Assembly: GCA_965243755.1 (NCBI GenBank)
Contig: CBDEVW010000006.1
Coordinates: forward strand, 434,001-498,000
Origin: JANSWY01 sp965243755
GTDB taxonomy: Bacteria; Bacteroidota; Bacteroidia; Cytophagales; Cyclobacteriaceae
Length of the DNA stretch: 64,000 bases
Reading direction: 5' to 3'
The position numbers were made by a program, and so were the translations under genes. Each line of letters opens with the position of its first letter. The stretch's first letter is position 1. The notes below the pieces were generated by a model. It had not been told where the DNA came from and did no database searches. It saw only the letters and a program-made list of their open reading frames with translations. Below are positions 27,669 through 35,725 of this stretch, in pieces.

Positions 27669-28067
27669 TTATGAGCCGGTAAATCTACCGGCTTTTTTTA
27701 TGCCTGCAACCAGAAACAGCCATCCTCCAATAAAGCAGACTCCTCCAATTGGTGTAACCGGACCCAGCATAGTCCATCTTGCAACCGAGATCAGGTATAG
27801 ACTACCTGAAAACAAAATTATTCCTACCAATAGCAACAAATAGGATCGATAAATCCAGACATTTTGATATTTGTCGTGGATTAAACCCAGTATTAATATT
27901 CCCAGCGCATGAACCAGGTGGTACAGCACTGCTGTTCGGTAAGTCTGACTTGCACCGTTCTCCTCAAGTAATTCCCGGAGACCATGGGCCCCAAATGCTC
28001 CAAAAGCAACCGCCAACATGCAGGCGATGGCTCCTGTGATCAATATTTTTGATGTCTTATTTTGCAT
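27669..28067 (-). CDS. DUF423 membrane protein
   Basis: With start ATG 28067 this is a 132-residue protein with four membrane helices of the DUF423 (YgdD) family. The family motif is AVAFGAFGAHGL in the first helix, followed by YHLVHALGIL in the second and TPIGGVCFIGGW in the last. Function unknown. The longer open frame from 28097 adds ten unconserved residues. The chosen start overlaps the end of the YggS gene by 11 bases, indicating cotranscription. Confidence 0.88.
   Translation of the reverse strand: MQNKTSKILITGAIACMLAVAFGAFGAHGLRELLEENGASQTYRTAVLYHLVHALGILILGLIHDKYQNVWIYRSYLLLLVGIILFSGSLYLISVARWTMLGPVTPIGGVCFIGGWLFLVAGIKKAGRFTGS
27674..27699 (+). terminator. Intrinsic terminator after the DUF1573 gene
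   Basis: AGCCGGTA and TACCGGCT form a perfect 8-base stem around AATC, followed by seven T residues. It lies inside the last codons of the convergent DUF423 gene, so the two genes share this stretch. Confidence 0.85.
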
Positions 28068-28743
28068 AATTTCTTGCTCCAAAAATCGCACTTCCAATTC
28101 TTACCATATTGCTCCCTTCCTGAAGCGCAATTTGGTAATCTCCACTCATTCCCATTGATAATATCTCAGGTTCAAGGTTGGGTGCAGCAACCTGTGAAAT
28201 CTCATCGTATAGCTTTTTAAGTGAACGAAACTCTCTGCTTACCTGCGCCTGGTTGTCAGTATTGGTCGCCATGCCCATCAACCCCTTGATTTTTACGTTG
28301 GTAAAATCATTAAAGGCGCCCTCGGCTAACAGTTGCTTCAATTCATTCAGATCAAAACCAAACTTGGTGTCTTCCTCGGCGATGTGTACCTGAAGCAGGC
28401 AGTTAATGATTCTGTTGTTTTTTGAAGCTTCTTTGTTAATCTGAGTGATTAATTTCAAAGAGTCCACACCATGGATCAGGTGGACAAATGATGCAATGTA
28501 CTTTACCTTGTTGCGTTGCAGATGCCCGATCATGTGCCACCTGATGTCTTTTGGGAGTGCCTCGTATTTTTCTACAAGCTCCTGTACCTTATTCTCTCCA
28601 AAATCCAGATGACCACCATCATAAGCTTCCTGAATGGCAGATACAGGTTTGGTCTTACTTACTGCAACCAAAGTGAATTGGTATTGACTGTTTTCGCTAA
28701 GGATTTGATTAATATGATCCGGGATTTGACTCATTTTTATCAA
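28057..28743 (-). CDS. yggS: YggS-family PLP homeostasis protein
   Basis: A 228-residue PLP-binding protein with an alanine racemase-like barrel but no known catalytic activity; the family maintains PLP and amino acid balance. The PLP lysine is in LVAVSKTKPVSAI. Other blocks are FGENKVQELVEKY, WHMIGHLQRNKVKYI, and the phosphate-binding MGMSGDYQIAL followed by GSNMVRIGSAIFG. The start is either 28743 or Met4 (28734). It is followed directly by the DUF423 gene. Confidence 0.93.
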   Translation of the reverse strand: MIKMSQIPDHINQILSENSQYQFTLVAVSKTKPVSAIQEAYDGGHLDFGENKVQELVEKYEALPKDIRWHMIGHLQRNKVKYIASFVHLIHGVDSLKLITQINKEASKNNRIINCLLQVHIAEEDTKFGFDLNELKQLLAEGAFNDFTNVKIKGLMGMATNTDNQAQVSREFRSLKKLYDEISQVAAPNLEPEILSMGMSGDYQIALQEGSNMVRIGSAIFGARNYAK

Positions 28744-28799
28744 AGTGTTGCTTTGTTACTCAGAAACCGTTTGATTTGTTTCAATAATTCTTAAATGGT

Positions 28800-30377
28800 A
28801 TGGCAATATTAGGAACATTACTTAAGAAAGGTATCAGGTTGCGCGAAAGTATTGAGCAACAATTTTCATCACCTGTAGATCTTCAGAAGGAAGAGTTGAA
28901 AAAATTGCTGATACATGCCCGAAATACAGCATTTGGACACCATTATCATTTCAACGACGTTCTGGCGGGCTTCAAATCCCATCATAGTTCGCTGTTTTAT
29001 CAGAATTTCATCAACAATGTTCCGGTCCATACTTACGATGACATTTTTAACAAGTGGTGGAGCCTGGCTAAAGATGGTGAGGCTGATGTTTGCTGGCCGG
29101 GGAAAATAAAATATTTCGCACTAAGTTCGGGTACTTCAGGAGCCCCATCCAAGTACATACCGGTCACGAAAGATATCTTTAAGTCCATCAAAAGAACCAG
29201 TATACGTCAGATATTGACACTCTCAAAATATGATCTCCCGCATAAGTTTTTCACAAAAGGAATATTAATGCTTGGGGGAAGCACTGATTTGCAGCAGCAT
29301 GGCAATTACTTTGCAGGGGATCTCAGTGGCATCACCGCCAGCCAGATTCCCTTTTGGTTTCAGCATTTTTATAAGCCAGGAAAGAAGATCGCCAAAACCC
29401 AGGACTGGAATGAAAAACTGGAAGAGATTACCAGAAAAGCCAAAGACTGGGACATTGGTATCATCGTAGGAGTACCAGCCTGGTTACAGATTTTGATGGA
29501 GAAAATTATTGCCCATTATCAGGTAGATACCATTCATGATATATGGCCCAATCTTCAAATCTTTGTGCATGGAGGAGTTTCTTTTGAACCCTATAAAAAA
29601 GGCTTTGAAAAATTGTTGGCGAAACCATTAATTTATATGGAAACCTACCTGGCTTCCGAAGGGTTCATCGCTTTTCAGGCCACTCCAGGAGCTAAGTCGA
29701 TGAAATTGGTCCTCAACAATGGGATTTTTTATGAATTTGTCCCTTTTAATTCTGATAATTTCAATGAGGAAGGAGAGCTGAAAGAAAACCCAAAGACCAT
29801 TATGATCGATGAGGTGGAAGAAAACAAGGAATATGCACTCCTTCTGAGCACCAACGCGGGTACCTGGAGATATATGATTGGAGATGTGATCAAATTTACT
29901 TCTGTGGATGATTGTGAGATTGTGATTACGGGAAGAACTAAACACTTTCTTAGTCTTTGTGGAGAGCATCTTTCTGTAGACAACATGAACAAGGCCATGG
30001 AGCTTACGAGTGCCGAGCTCAATATAGACATCAGAGAATTCACCGTAATTGGTGAGCCCTATGAAACCATGTTTGCTCATCACTGGTACATAGGTACTGA
30101 TGATGCTGTAGATGCCGCGCAGTTGAAAGAAAAAATTGACGATCACTTAAAAGGCTTGAATGATGATTACAAAACGGAACGGACCTCTGCGCTCAAAGAA
30201 GTGTTTGTGAAAGTGCTTCCCGCTCATGCCTTTATTGACTGGATGAAACAACAGGGTAAAGAGGGCGGACAAAATAAATTTCCCAGAGTGCTGAAAAAGG
30301 CAAAAGCTCAGGAATGGAGGCAGTTTTTGAGGGATAATGACCTCCTAAAGGAAGACCTCACCACTGCCAATAACTGA
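28800..30377 (+). CDS. GH3 auxin-responsive promoter family protein (acyl-adenylating enzyme fold)
   Basis: A 525-residue protein of the GH3 family. In plants the fold adenylates acyl acids such as indole-3-acetate or jasmonate and conjugates them to amino acids. The adenylate-forming P-loop is FALSSGTSGAPSKYIPVT; also present are the block MIGDVIKFTS and the C-terminal hinge region ITGRTKHFLSLCGEHLS. Bacteroidota carry this family widely with no established substrate. No signal peptide is present. It stands alone on the plus strand, divergent from yggS with a 56-base gap. Confidence 0.9.
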   Translation: MAILGTLLKKGIRLRESIEQQFSSPVDLQKEELKKLLIHARNTAFGHHYHFNDVLAGFKSHHSSLFYQNFINNVPVHTYDDIFNKWWSLAKDGEADVCWPGKIKYFALSSGTSGAPSKYIPVTKDIFKSIKRTSIRQILTLSKYDLPHKFFTKGILMLGGSTDLQQHGNYFAGDLSGITASQIPFWFQHFYKPGKKIAKTQDWNEKLEEITRKAKDWDIGIIVGVPAWLQILMEKIIAHYQVDTIHDIWPNLQIFVHGGVSFEPYKKGFEKLLAKPLIYMETYLASEGFIAFQATPGAKSMKLVLNNGIFYEFVPFNSDNFNEEGELKENPKTIMIDEVEENKEYALLLSTNAGTWRYMIGDVIKFTSVDDCEIVITGRTKHFLSLCGEHLSVDNMNKAMELTSAELNIDIREFTVIGEPYETMFAHHWYIGTDDAVDAAQLKEKIDDHLKGLNDDYKTERTSALKEVFVKVLPAHAFIDWMKQQGKEGGQNKFPRVLKKAKAQEWRQFLRDNDLLKEDLTTANN

Positions 30378-30405
30378 TAATTCTCATAGAATTGGTACGA
30401 TTTGT

Positions 30406-30419
30406 GCAAACATGTTTGC
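30406..30419. promoter_or_regulatory. 14-base perfect palindrome upstream of the TPR protein gene
   Basis: GCAAACATGTTTGC is a perfect inverted repeat in the GH3-TPR intergenic space, about 110 bases before the TPR gene start. It is an operator candidate. No match to a known factor is claimed. Confidence 0.3.
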
Positions 30420-30529
30420 CGTACATCGAATAAATGTAACAGAAGGTTGATCTATTCGTAATGTACTTTGTTTGAAGATCACCAGAATGTGTTCTTCTTT
30501 TGTGCACATTTTTAAAACTAATTCTAAAA

Positions 30530-31837
30530 ATGACAAGGTCTATACTCACTTTAGGTTTAACCCTAACCATTACAACGAACTTATTTTCGCAGGTCGGCTG
30601 GAACTGGCCCGAAAATGAAAACCTGTACGCCATGGCCAAAGAAAAGCAGGCGTATTATCAAATTCAGATGCTCCAAAATGATCACAATGGTGCCCTTTCT
30701 ACATTGAATTGGCTCTATGAGAATAACGGTGATCTTAACCCATCGATCTACAAGGATGGAGCAAAAACCATTGAAAACATTCTGAAAGAAGAGAAAGATG
30801 CTACCAGGATTGAGCGTCTGCAGGACTCATTGCTATGGATGTATGATCAGAGGATCAAATATTTTAACAATGATGATAATGTGCTGGACAGGAAGGCGTA
30901 TACAGCTTTCAGGTTGTACTATAAAACACCATCGAAATACTCTGAAGTGCTCAAATTGTATAAAGAAGCATTCCAGACGAATGGTGAGTTTATCTCCGAT
31001 TTCAATTTGACACCATATGTTACGCTGGCCTCTTATTACTATAAGACTAACCCAAAAGAGATGCCGATAGAAGGTGTACTTGAAGTATACGATGAGGTAA
31101 CTAATATTTTGGAGGCCAAAATGAAAACCGGAGATGCAGAGAAGCTGGAAAAGGAAAGAAATAAGATTGATGCCATTCTAAGTTCATTCGGGGACATCAT
31201 CAATTGCGAATTCATTGAAAAGAATTTTGTTACTAAGTTCAATGAAGACCCTTCTGATTTGGGAATGGCAAAAAAGATATTTTCATATAGTCTAAAAGCA
31301 AAATGTCTCGACCAACCTTATTTTCTGGATGCTGCTGAAACTGTTTATGAAAGTGCCCCGACATTCGCACTTGCAAGAACACTTGGTGACAAGTTTTTAG
31401 CAGAAAGATCTCTGGATAAAGCAATAGAATACTACAATGCGGCACTTACTTTGGCGGAGAACAACGAAGATAAATCTGAGGCATTGTTGGGATTAGCAGC
31501 CACTTATTCTAAAAAAGGAGCAAAATCATCAGCAAGGGCAAAAGCCTATGAAGTGGTAAAGCTTGGTGTGAATAAGACTGAGGCTTATAATCTTATTGGA
31601 AACCTTTACTTCACCAGCTTCGATGATTGTAAGCAAGGAAAGAGCAAAGTAGAAGACAGAGCAATATTTATTGCTGCATATGATATGTACCAATTGGCTG
31701 GAAACGCTGCTCAAATGAATGCTGCAAAGGAACAATTCCCTTCCATTGAAGAAATATTTAGCGAAAACTACAAAGAAGGAGATGAGATTCAGATCGGTTG
31801 CTGGATCAATGAAAAGGTAGTACTTCAAAGAAGATAA
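30530..31837 (+). CDS. Exported tetratricopeptide-repeat protein
   Basis: A protein of about 435 residues with a signal peptide (MTRSILTLGLTLTITTNLFSQ) and TPR-type helical repeats. The clearest pair is LDKAIEYYNAALTLAENNEDK followed by ALLGLAATYSKKGAKSSARA, near residues 300-345. The C-terminal block ending CWINEKVVLQRR recurs in Bacteroidota TPR proteins. It is probably periplasmic or outer-membrane associated, acting as a protein-binding scaffold. I start at ATG 30530, which begins a good signal peptide; the upstream ATG at 30500 does not. A bidirectional terminator follows. Confidence 0.85.
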   Translation: MTRSILTLGLTLTITTNLFSQVGWNWPENENLYAMAKEKQAYYQIQMLQNDHNGALSTLNWLYENNGDLNPSIYKDGAKTIENILKEEKDATRIERLQDSLLWMYDQRIKYFNNDDNVLDRKAYTAFRLYYKTPSKYSEVLKLYKEAFQTNGEFISDFNLTPYVTLASYYYKTNPKEMPIEGVLEVYDEVTNILEAKMKTGDAEKLEKERNKIDAILSSFGDIINCEFIEKNFVTKFNEDPSDLGMAKKIFSYSLKAKCLDQPYFLDAAETVYESAPTFALARTLGDKFLAERSLDKAIEYYNAALTLAENNEDKSEALLGLAATYSKKGAKSSARAKAYEVVKLGVNKTEAYNLIGNLYFTSFDDCKQGKSKVEDRAIFIAAYDMYQLAGNAAQMNAAKEQFPSIEEIFSENYKEGDEIQIGCWINEKVVLQRR

Positions 31838-31858
31838 GTATTGACATAAATTATTCGT

Positions 31859-31897
31859 GAAAAGACCGGCTTGGTAAATTGAGCTGGTCTTTTTTAT
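31859..31897 (+). terminator. Intrinsic terminator after the TPR gene
   Basis: AAAGACCGGC (31861-31870) pairs with GCTGGTCTTT (31883-31892), with one G-T wobble, across a 12-base loop. Six T residues follow on the plus strand and an A-rich run precedes the stem, so it can also stop minus-strand transcription. Confidence 0.8.
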
Positions 31898-31905
31898 TGG
31901 CTTTT

Positions 31906-32382
31906 TTACAGAATATTAAAGAAGTAGGTAATTCCTCCCATTGCGGAAAACTGGCTTCTGTTTGCAGTACTGTATTTCACCTGGCCAAAGGCAGCAATGC
32001 GATCAAAAAACATGAACCTGTAGACAGTTCCTGCACCAACATTTAATCCCCCTTTGCTTACTCTTAGTTCCGTGTTGCTATCGGTAATATTTTGACCGTA
32101 ACCCAACACCCCATAAAAAGACAACTGACCAGGCATGAAGTAATACCTGAAGTCAAGATTGATGCTGTTGTAAAGCAGGTTAGGGCCATCGAAATAGAAC
32201 TCATACGTTGGGGCAACTGCGAAATCATCCAACAGTAGATACTCTGCTCCTGCAGTAAGGCCAAACTCCATCGTTTCTGAACCATAGGTAAGGCCAACAA
32301 TGGGTCTGAGATCTCCAATAGTTTGTGCATTTAATAGTTGGAAGAAGAAAACCAGAAGTATTGTCAACAGGAGTTGTCGCAT
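31906..32382 (-). CDS. Small outer-membrane beta-barrel protein
   Basis: A 158-residue protein with a signal peptide (LLLTILLVFFFQLLNAQ) and alternating amphipathic strands typical of an eight-stranded OmpA/OmpX-like barrel. Examples are GLTAGAEYLLLDDFAVAPTY, INLDFRYYFM and LSFYGVLGYGQN. It ends GGITYFFNIL, with an aromatic residue two before the C-terminal pair, as in many barrels. No ligand or role is evident. It is convergent with the TPR gene across a shared terminator. Confidence 0.8.
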   Translation of the reverse strand: MRQLLLTILLVFFFQLLNAQTIGDLRPIVGLTYGSETMEFGLTAGAEYLLLDDFAVAPTYEFYFDGPNLLYNSINLDFRYYFMPGQLSFYGVLGYGQNITDSNTELRVSKGGLNVGAGTVYRFMFFDRIAAFGQVKYSTANRSQFSAMGGITYFFNIL

Positions 32383-32418
32383 ATGAGTGAAAACTGTGTG
32401 ATGGACAAAATTATTATC

Positions 32419-33471
32419 TCAATCCGTGAGTATATTAATCATAAATGTAGACTTATGTAACATCCAGATTAAGAAAAAGATAATGGCCCAGGTGAGATAG
32501 GGGTAATAGTAGTCGGTAGTATCTTTGTATCTTGACTCTTTAATCTCTGCCTTTTCCAGTGTGTCAATTTCTTTAAATACTTCAGTCAGCGCCTGGTTAT
32601 TTGTCGCCCTATAGAATTTACCGCCTCCAATTGAAGCTATTTCACGCAATGTTGTCTCATCAAGGTTATTGTCAACATATCGGGGGTTCCCGAAGAAATC
32701 TGTTTTGTAGGGGACTTTTCCCTCTTTACCTATCGCAATAGTATATATTTTTATCCCATAGGCATTGGCTAATTCTGCTGCAGTTATGGGGTCAAGGTTA
32801 CCGGCATTACTTTCACCATCACTCAACAGGATCATGACCTTTGATTTACTGTCAGAATCTTTCATTCTGTTGGTCGCTACAGCCAGGGCACTTCCTATTG
32901 CGGTCCCAGGGTTCTGAATCAGTTCAAAAGTAATGTCTTCAATATAGGTGCGAAGAAGATCATAGTCCGTGGTTAGCGGTGATCTGGAGAAAGCATCACC
33001 CGAAAACACTACTAAACCAATGCGGTCCTGAAACCTGCCATTGACAAAATCCATGGCCACTTCCTTGACCTTCTCCAGACGGTTGGGTCTGAAATCCTCC
33101 AGCCTCATCGATTCACTGATGTCTATGGCAAGCATGATGTCAATTCCTTCAGTCCATTGTTCTGTCACCTCATTGGTCTTTTGTGGTCGTGCCAGACACA
33201 GGATGATCAACATCATGCTGAGCATCAGGTATATCGGTGGCAAAAACCGAAAGTAACTGACCGGGTCATTTTTGATGTCCTTCTTTGTTAAAGCAATGGA
33301 GAGTTTTTGTCTGTTGCTCGTGATTAACCACTTCAATAGGATGAGAATGATGGGAAGAGGTAATAGGTATAACCAAAAAGGATTTTCCCAGTCATAGCTT
33401 TGCAATCGTGACCAACTGAACCAATCCAGTGAAAACCATTGATCAACTGACTTTGCTAGTGCATCATCCAT
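32419..33471 (-). CDS. batA: BatA-like VWA-domain membrane protein
   Basis: A 350-residue protein. N-terminal membrane segments (about residues 30-50 and 80-95) precede a von Willebrand A domain with a metal ion-dependent adhesion site: DISESMR (DxSxS), a Thr in the GTAIGSALAVA region and SDGESNAG. A last helix lies near the C-terminus. This is the BatA/aerotolerance layout, with the VWA domain exposed to the periplasm. It overlaps the upstream gene by 8 bases and follows the DUF58 gene, forming the core of a Bacteroidota bat operon. Confidence 0.9.
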   Translation of the reverse strand: MDDALAKSVDQWFSLDWFSWSRLQSYDWENPFWLYLLPLPIILILLKWLITSNRQKLSIALTKKDIKNDPVSYFRFLPPIYLMLSMMLIILCLARPQKTNEVTEQWTEGIDIMLAIDISESMRLEDFRPNRLEKVKEVAMDFVNGRFQDRIGLVVFSGDAFSRSPLTTDYDLLRTYIEDITFELIQNPGTAIGSALAVATNRMKDSDSKSKVMILLSDGESNAGNLDPITAAELANAYGIKIYTIAIGKEGKVPYKTDFFGNPRYVDNNLDETTLREIASIGGGKFYRATNNQALTEVFKEIDTLEKAEIKESRYKDTTDYYYPYLTWAIIFFLIWMLHKSTFMINILTD

Positions 33472-34354
33472 TTTTAATCTGATTTAATTTATCCCTGTAT
33501 TTATCCAATGTATAGTCTTCCAATCGCTCAAAGTCACGATGGATGTTTTCCAACGCCATACGCCCATATACCGATCGGTCAATATTTCGCAGTGAATCTG
33601 CCAAAGAATGAAGATCCCACCTGTTCAACAATTCCTTGGTGGTGAGTTTCGTGTAGGGTTGTTTGTCTAATTTTTCAAGATATTTTTTCCATAGTGTTAC
33701 ACCAAACTCAGCATTTTGAGGAGAGTTGTCCACTTTTAATTGCGATATGATCCCTTCAAATTGTTGGCTGAATTTATTGTATTCTCTCTTTAGCCGTTTG
33801 GTCTTGAAATAAGTGCTTATCTGCTTCCCAAAAATGACCATTGCAAGTAGCAATAAACCCACCACACCAAATACGATCCCATATATCAGCGGCAAGTTGA
33901 GTTCGGTATCAACTTCATTATAGGCCAGGTTGCTCTTCAGTGAAACTGTATCAGTTACTTGTGGTGCCATCTCATAAAGCCTTACAGAGTCTTCGTTTGA
34001 AAAGATGCTCACACTGTCCCCGGTTGTAATGAGAAATACCGGAAGTTTTAATTTTTGCCACGTATCAATCTCAAAACTTACCAGTTCATAAATGGCGCTA
34101 TCTACCACTACTACAGAATCAACAGAGGCAGGAAAAAACGTTTTGACCACATCTTCATACGGTTGAAAATCATAGGTGCTGTCATCAGGAAAGATGACCT
34201 CAAAAGTTTTTGGGTAGGCCGCTGTGAGATAAAAATGAACAGGTTCACCAATCTTCAGCGTGTCTTCTACGAAACCACCTTTTACATTGATTTGCTGAGC
34301 ATTCAATAGCTGGTACCAGCAGATAGTAAACACTAGGAGCAAAGTCTGTCTCAT
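33464..34354 (-). CDS. Bat-operon membrane protein (DUF4381-like position)
   Basis: A 296-residue protein with a signal peptide (LLLVFTICWYQLLNAQ), a periplasmic beta-domain of about 140 residues, one membrane helix (about 157-177, YGIVFGVVGLLLLAMVIFG) and a basic cytoplasmic helical tail. The topology and place between DUF58 and BatA match the DUF4381-type or BatD-like proteins of these operons, although sequence similarity alone does not settle which. Function unknown. It overlaps batA by 8 bases and lies 4 bases after the DUF58 gene. Confidence 0.8.
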   Translation of the reverse strand: MRQTLLLVFTICWYQLLNAQQINVKGGFVEDTLKIGEPVHFYLTAAYPKTFEVIFPDDSTYDFQPYEDVVKTFFPASVDSVVVVDSAIYELVSFEIDTWQKLKLPVFLITTGDSVSIFSNEDSVRLYEMAPQVTDTVSLKSNLAYNEVDTELNLPLIYGIVFGVVGLLLLAMVIFGKQISTYFKTKRLKREYNKFSQQFEGIISQLKVDNSPQNAEFGVTLWKKYLEKLDKQPYTKLTTKELLNRWDLHSLADSLRNIDRSVYGRMALENIHRDFERLEDYTLDKYRDKLNQIKNG

Positions 34355-34358
34355 AAAC

Positions 34359-35240
34359 CTATCTTACACTTTTCAATGACTTGTTTCTGACTTTAAACAA
34401 TTTGATTAATTTGGGCACATAATCCTCATCCGTATCGATGGCCACATAATTGACCTGATTTCTGACACAAAAGTCCTTTAATTCCTTTCTGTTTCCGTTA
34501 AATATCTCATCCAGATTACCTCTGAAACCGCCAGAGGAACTGTTGACCCAGATGGTTTTGCCAGTTTCTTTTTCATAAACAGGTACAATACCCAGTTTTG
34601 GAAAAAATGTTTCTCGTTTATCAGAGAGGTGAATCACCACCAAATCATGGGATCGGGCCATTGCTTTGAGGTTGTGGAAGTAATCCGTATCGATAAAGTC
34701 CGAAATTAAAATGATCACGCTTTTTCGTTTGATCATTTCCAGAGCATATCGAATAGCTCCAGTGAGATCAGTCTTTTTAGAGGAAGGTTTTGTGTTAAAT
34801 ATTTTGGAGATCAACTGGTAGGAATGTTTCATTCCCTTGGCAGGCTTCACGTAGATTTCCTGTTTGTCTGTATACCCGATTAATCCCACCTGACTATTTT
34901 CTTTGATGGCGGCTATTGATAACAGGGCAGCAATTTCTTTAGCTATATCAATTTTTTGAGACCCCTGATCCCCAATTTCCTGTGAGGCGCTCATGTCAAG
35001 GATGAAGAAAACAGTTTGTTCTTTTTCTTCCTTGAACGTTTTCACAAAAGTACCATGGCCCTTCGCAGACACGTTCCAGTCGATGGTTCTTACATCATCT
35101 CCATACTGGTAGGCTCTCACGTCATCAAATTCTAATCCCGAACCCTTGAAAATGGAATGATAGTCTCCCTGCATCTGCGAGGTGATCGCTTTCCTGATCC
35201 TGATCTCGTATTTTCTGAGTTTTTTGAGGATTTCCTTCAT
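34359..35240 (-). CDS. DUF58 protein (VWA-like, bat operon)
   Basis: A 293-residue cytoplasmic protein of the DUF58 family. Its signature is GLEFDDVRAYQYGDDVRTID with the following WN, then a VWA-like domain starting FFILDMSASQE (DxSxS). In bat operons a MoxR AAA+ ATPase normally precedes it and the pair may act as a chaperone system for periplasmic or metal-centre assembly. Here no moxR is present, because the next gene upstream (35294) is divergent. It is the first gene of the three-gene minus-strand unit. Confidence 0.92.
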   Translation of the reverse strand: MKEILKKLRKYEIRIRKAITSQMQGDYHSIFKGSGLEFDDVRAYQYGDDVRTIDWNVSAKGHGTFVKTFKEEKEQTVFFILDMSASQEIGDQGSQKIDIAKEIAALLSIAAIKENSQVGLIGYTDKQEIYVKPAKGMKHSYQLISKIFNTKPSSKKTDLTGAIRYALEMIKRKSVIILISDFIDTDYFHNLKAMARSHDLVVIHLSDKRETFFPKLGIVPVYEKETGKTIWVNSSSGGFRGNLDEIFNGNRKELKDFCVRNQVNYVAIDTDEDYVPKLIKLFKVRNKSLKSVR

Positions 35241-35293
35241 TAGAAGTAATTTTGATCTTCAAAAATAAGTTATCGCATTATAACTAAGCATTT

Positions 35294-35725
35294 GTGAAAA
35301 AAATATTTTTAATCATACTGGTAATAGTAGGGATGGGTTGCAGTAAGGAGGTAAAAATTCCAGATGATGTAATTCCTCCAGAGAAAATGACCGCCATACT
35401 CATTGATATTCATTTACTTGAGGAGAAAATCAACTACCTGCGATTGGATCAGGATACTTCACTTATGCTGTACAAGGCATATGAATTTGACTTGCTAAAG
35501 AAACACAATGTTGACACCACACTATATCAGAGGAGTTATAAGTTTTATGCCAGTGAAGTAAGGCACATGACCAAAATTTATGAAGCTGTTGTGGATTCTC
35601 TCAACGTGAGACATAAAATGGCTTCTACAAAAAATAAGGATGATGAAAAGGACGAACCGGACAAAAAATCTCCTAAAAGAATAACCTCCTCCAGCAACGA
35701 ATCAGACGAAGAAGAAGATGAATAA
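35294..35725 (+). CDS. DUF4296 lipoprotein
   Basis: A 143-residue lipoprotein with a lipobox cysteine in VGMGCSKE (C16), followed by the DUF4296 block IPPEKMTAILIDIHLLEEKI and a helical domain. It ends in a low-complexity acidic/basic tail (DDEKDEPDKK, then ESDEEEDE). It begins with GTG at 35294. The family is confined to Bacteroidota and has no known role. Its end overlaps the mutS2 start by 8 bases, so the two are coupled. Confidence 0.88.
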   Translation: MKKIFLIILVIVGMGCSKEVKIPDDVIPPEKMTAILIDIHLLEEKINYLRLDQDTSLMLYKAYEFDLLKKHNVDTTLYQRSYKFYASEVRHMTKIYEAVVDSLNVRHKMASTKNKDDEKDEPDKKSPKRITSSSNESDEEEDE

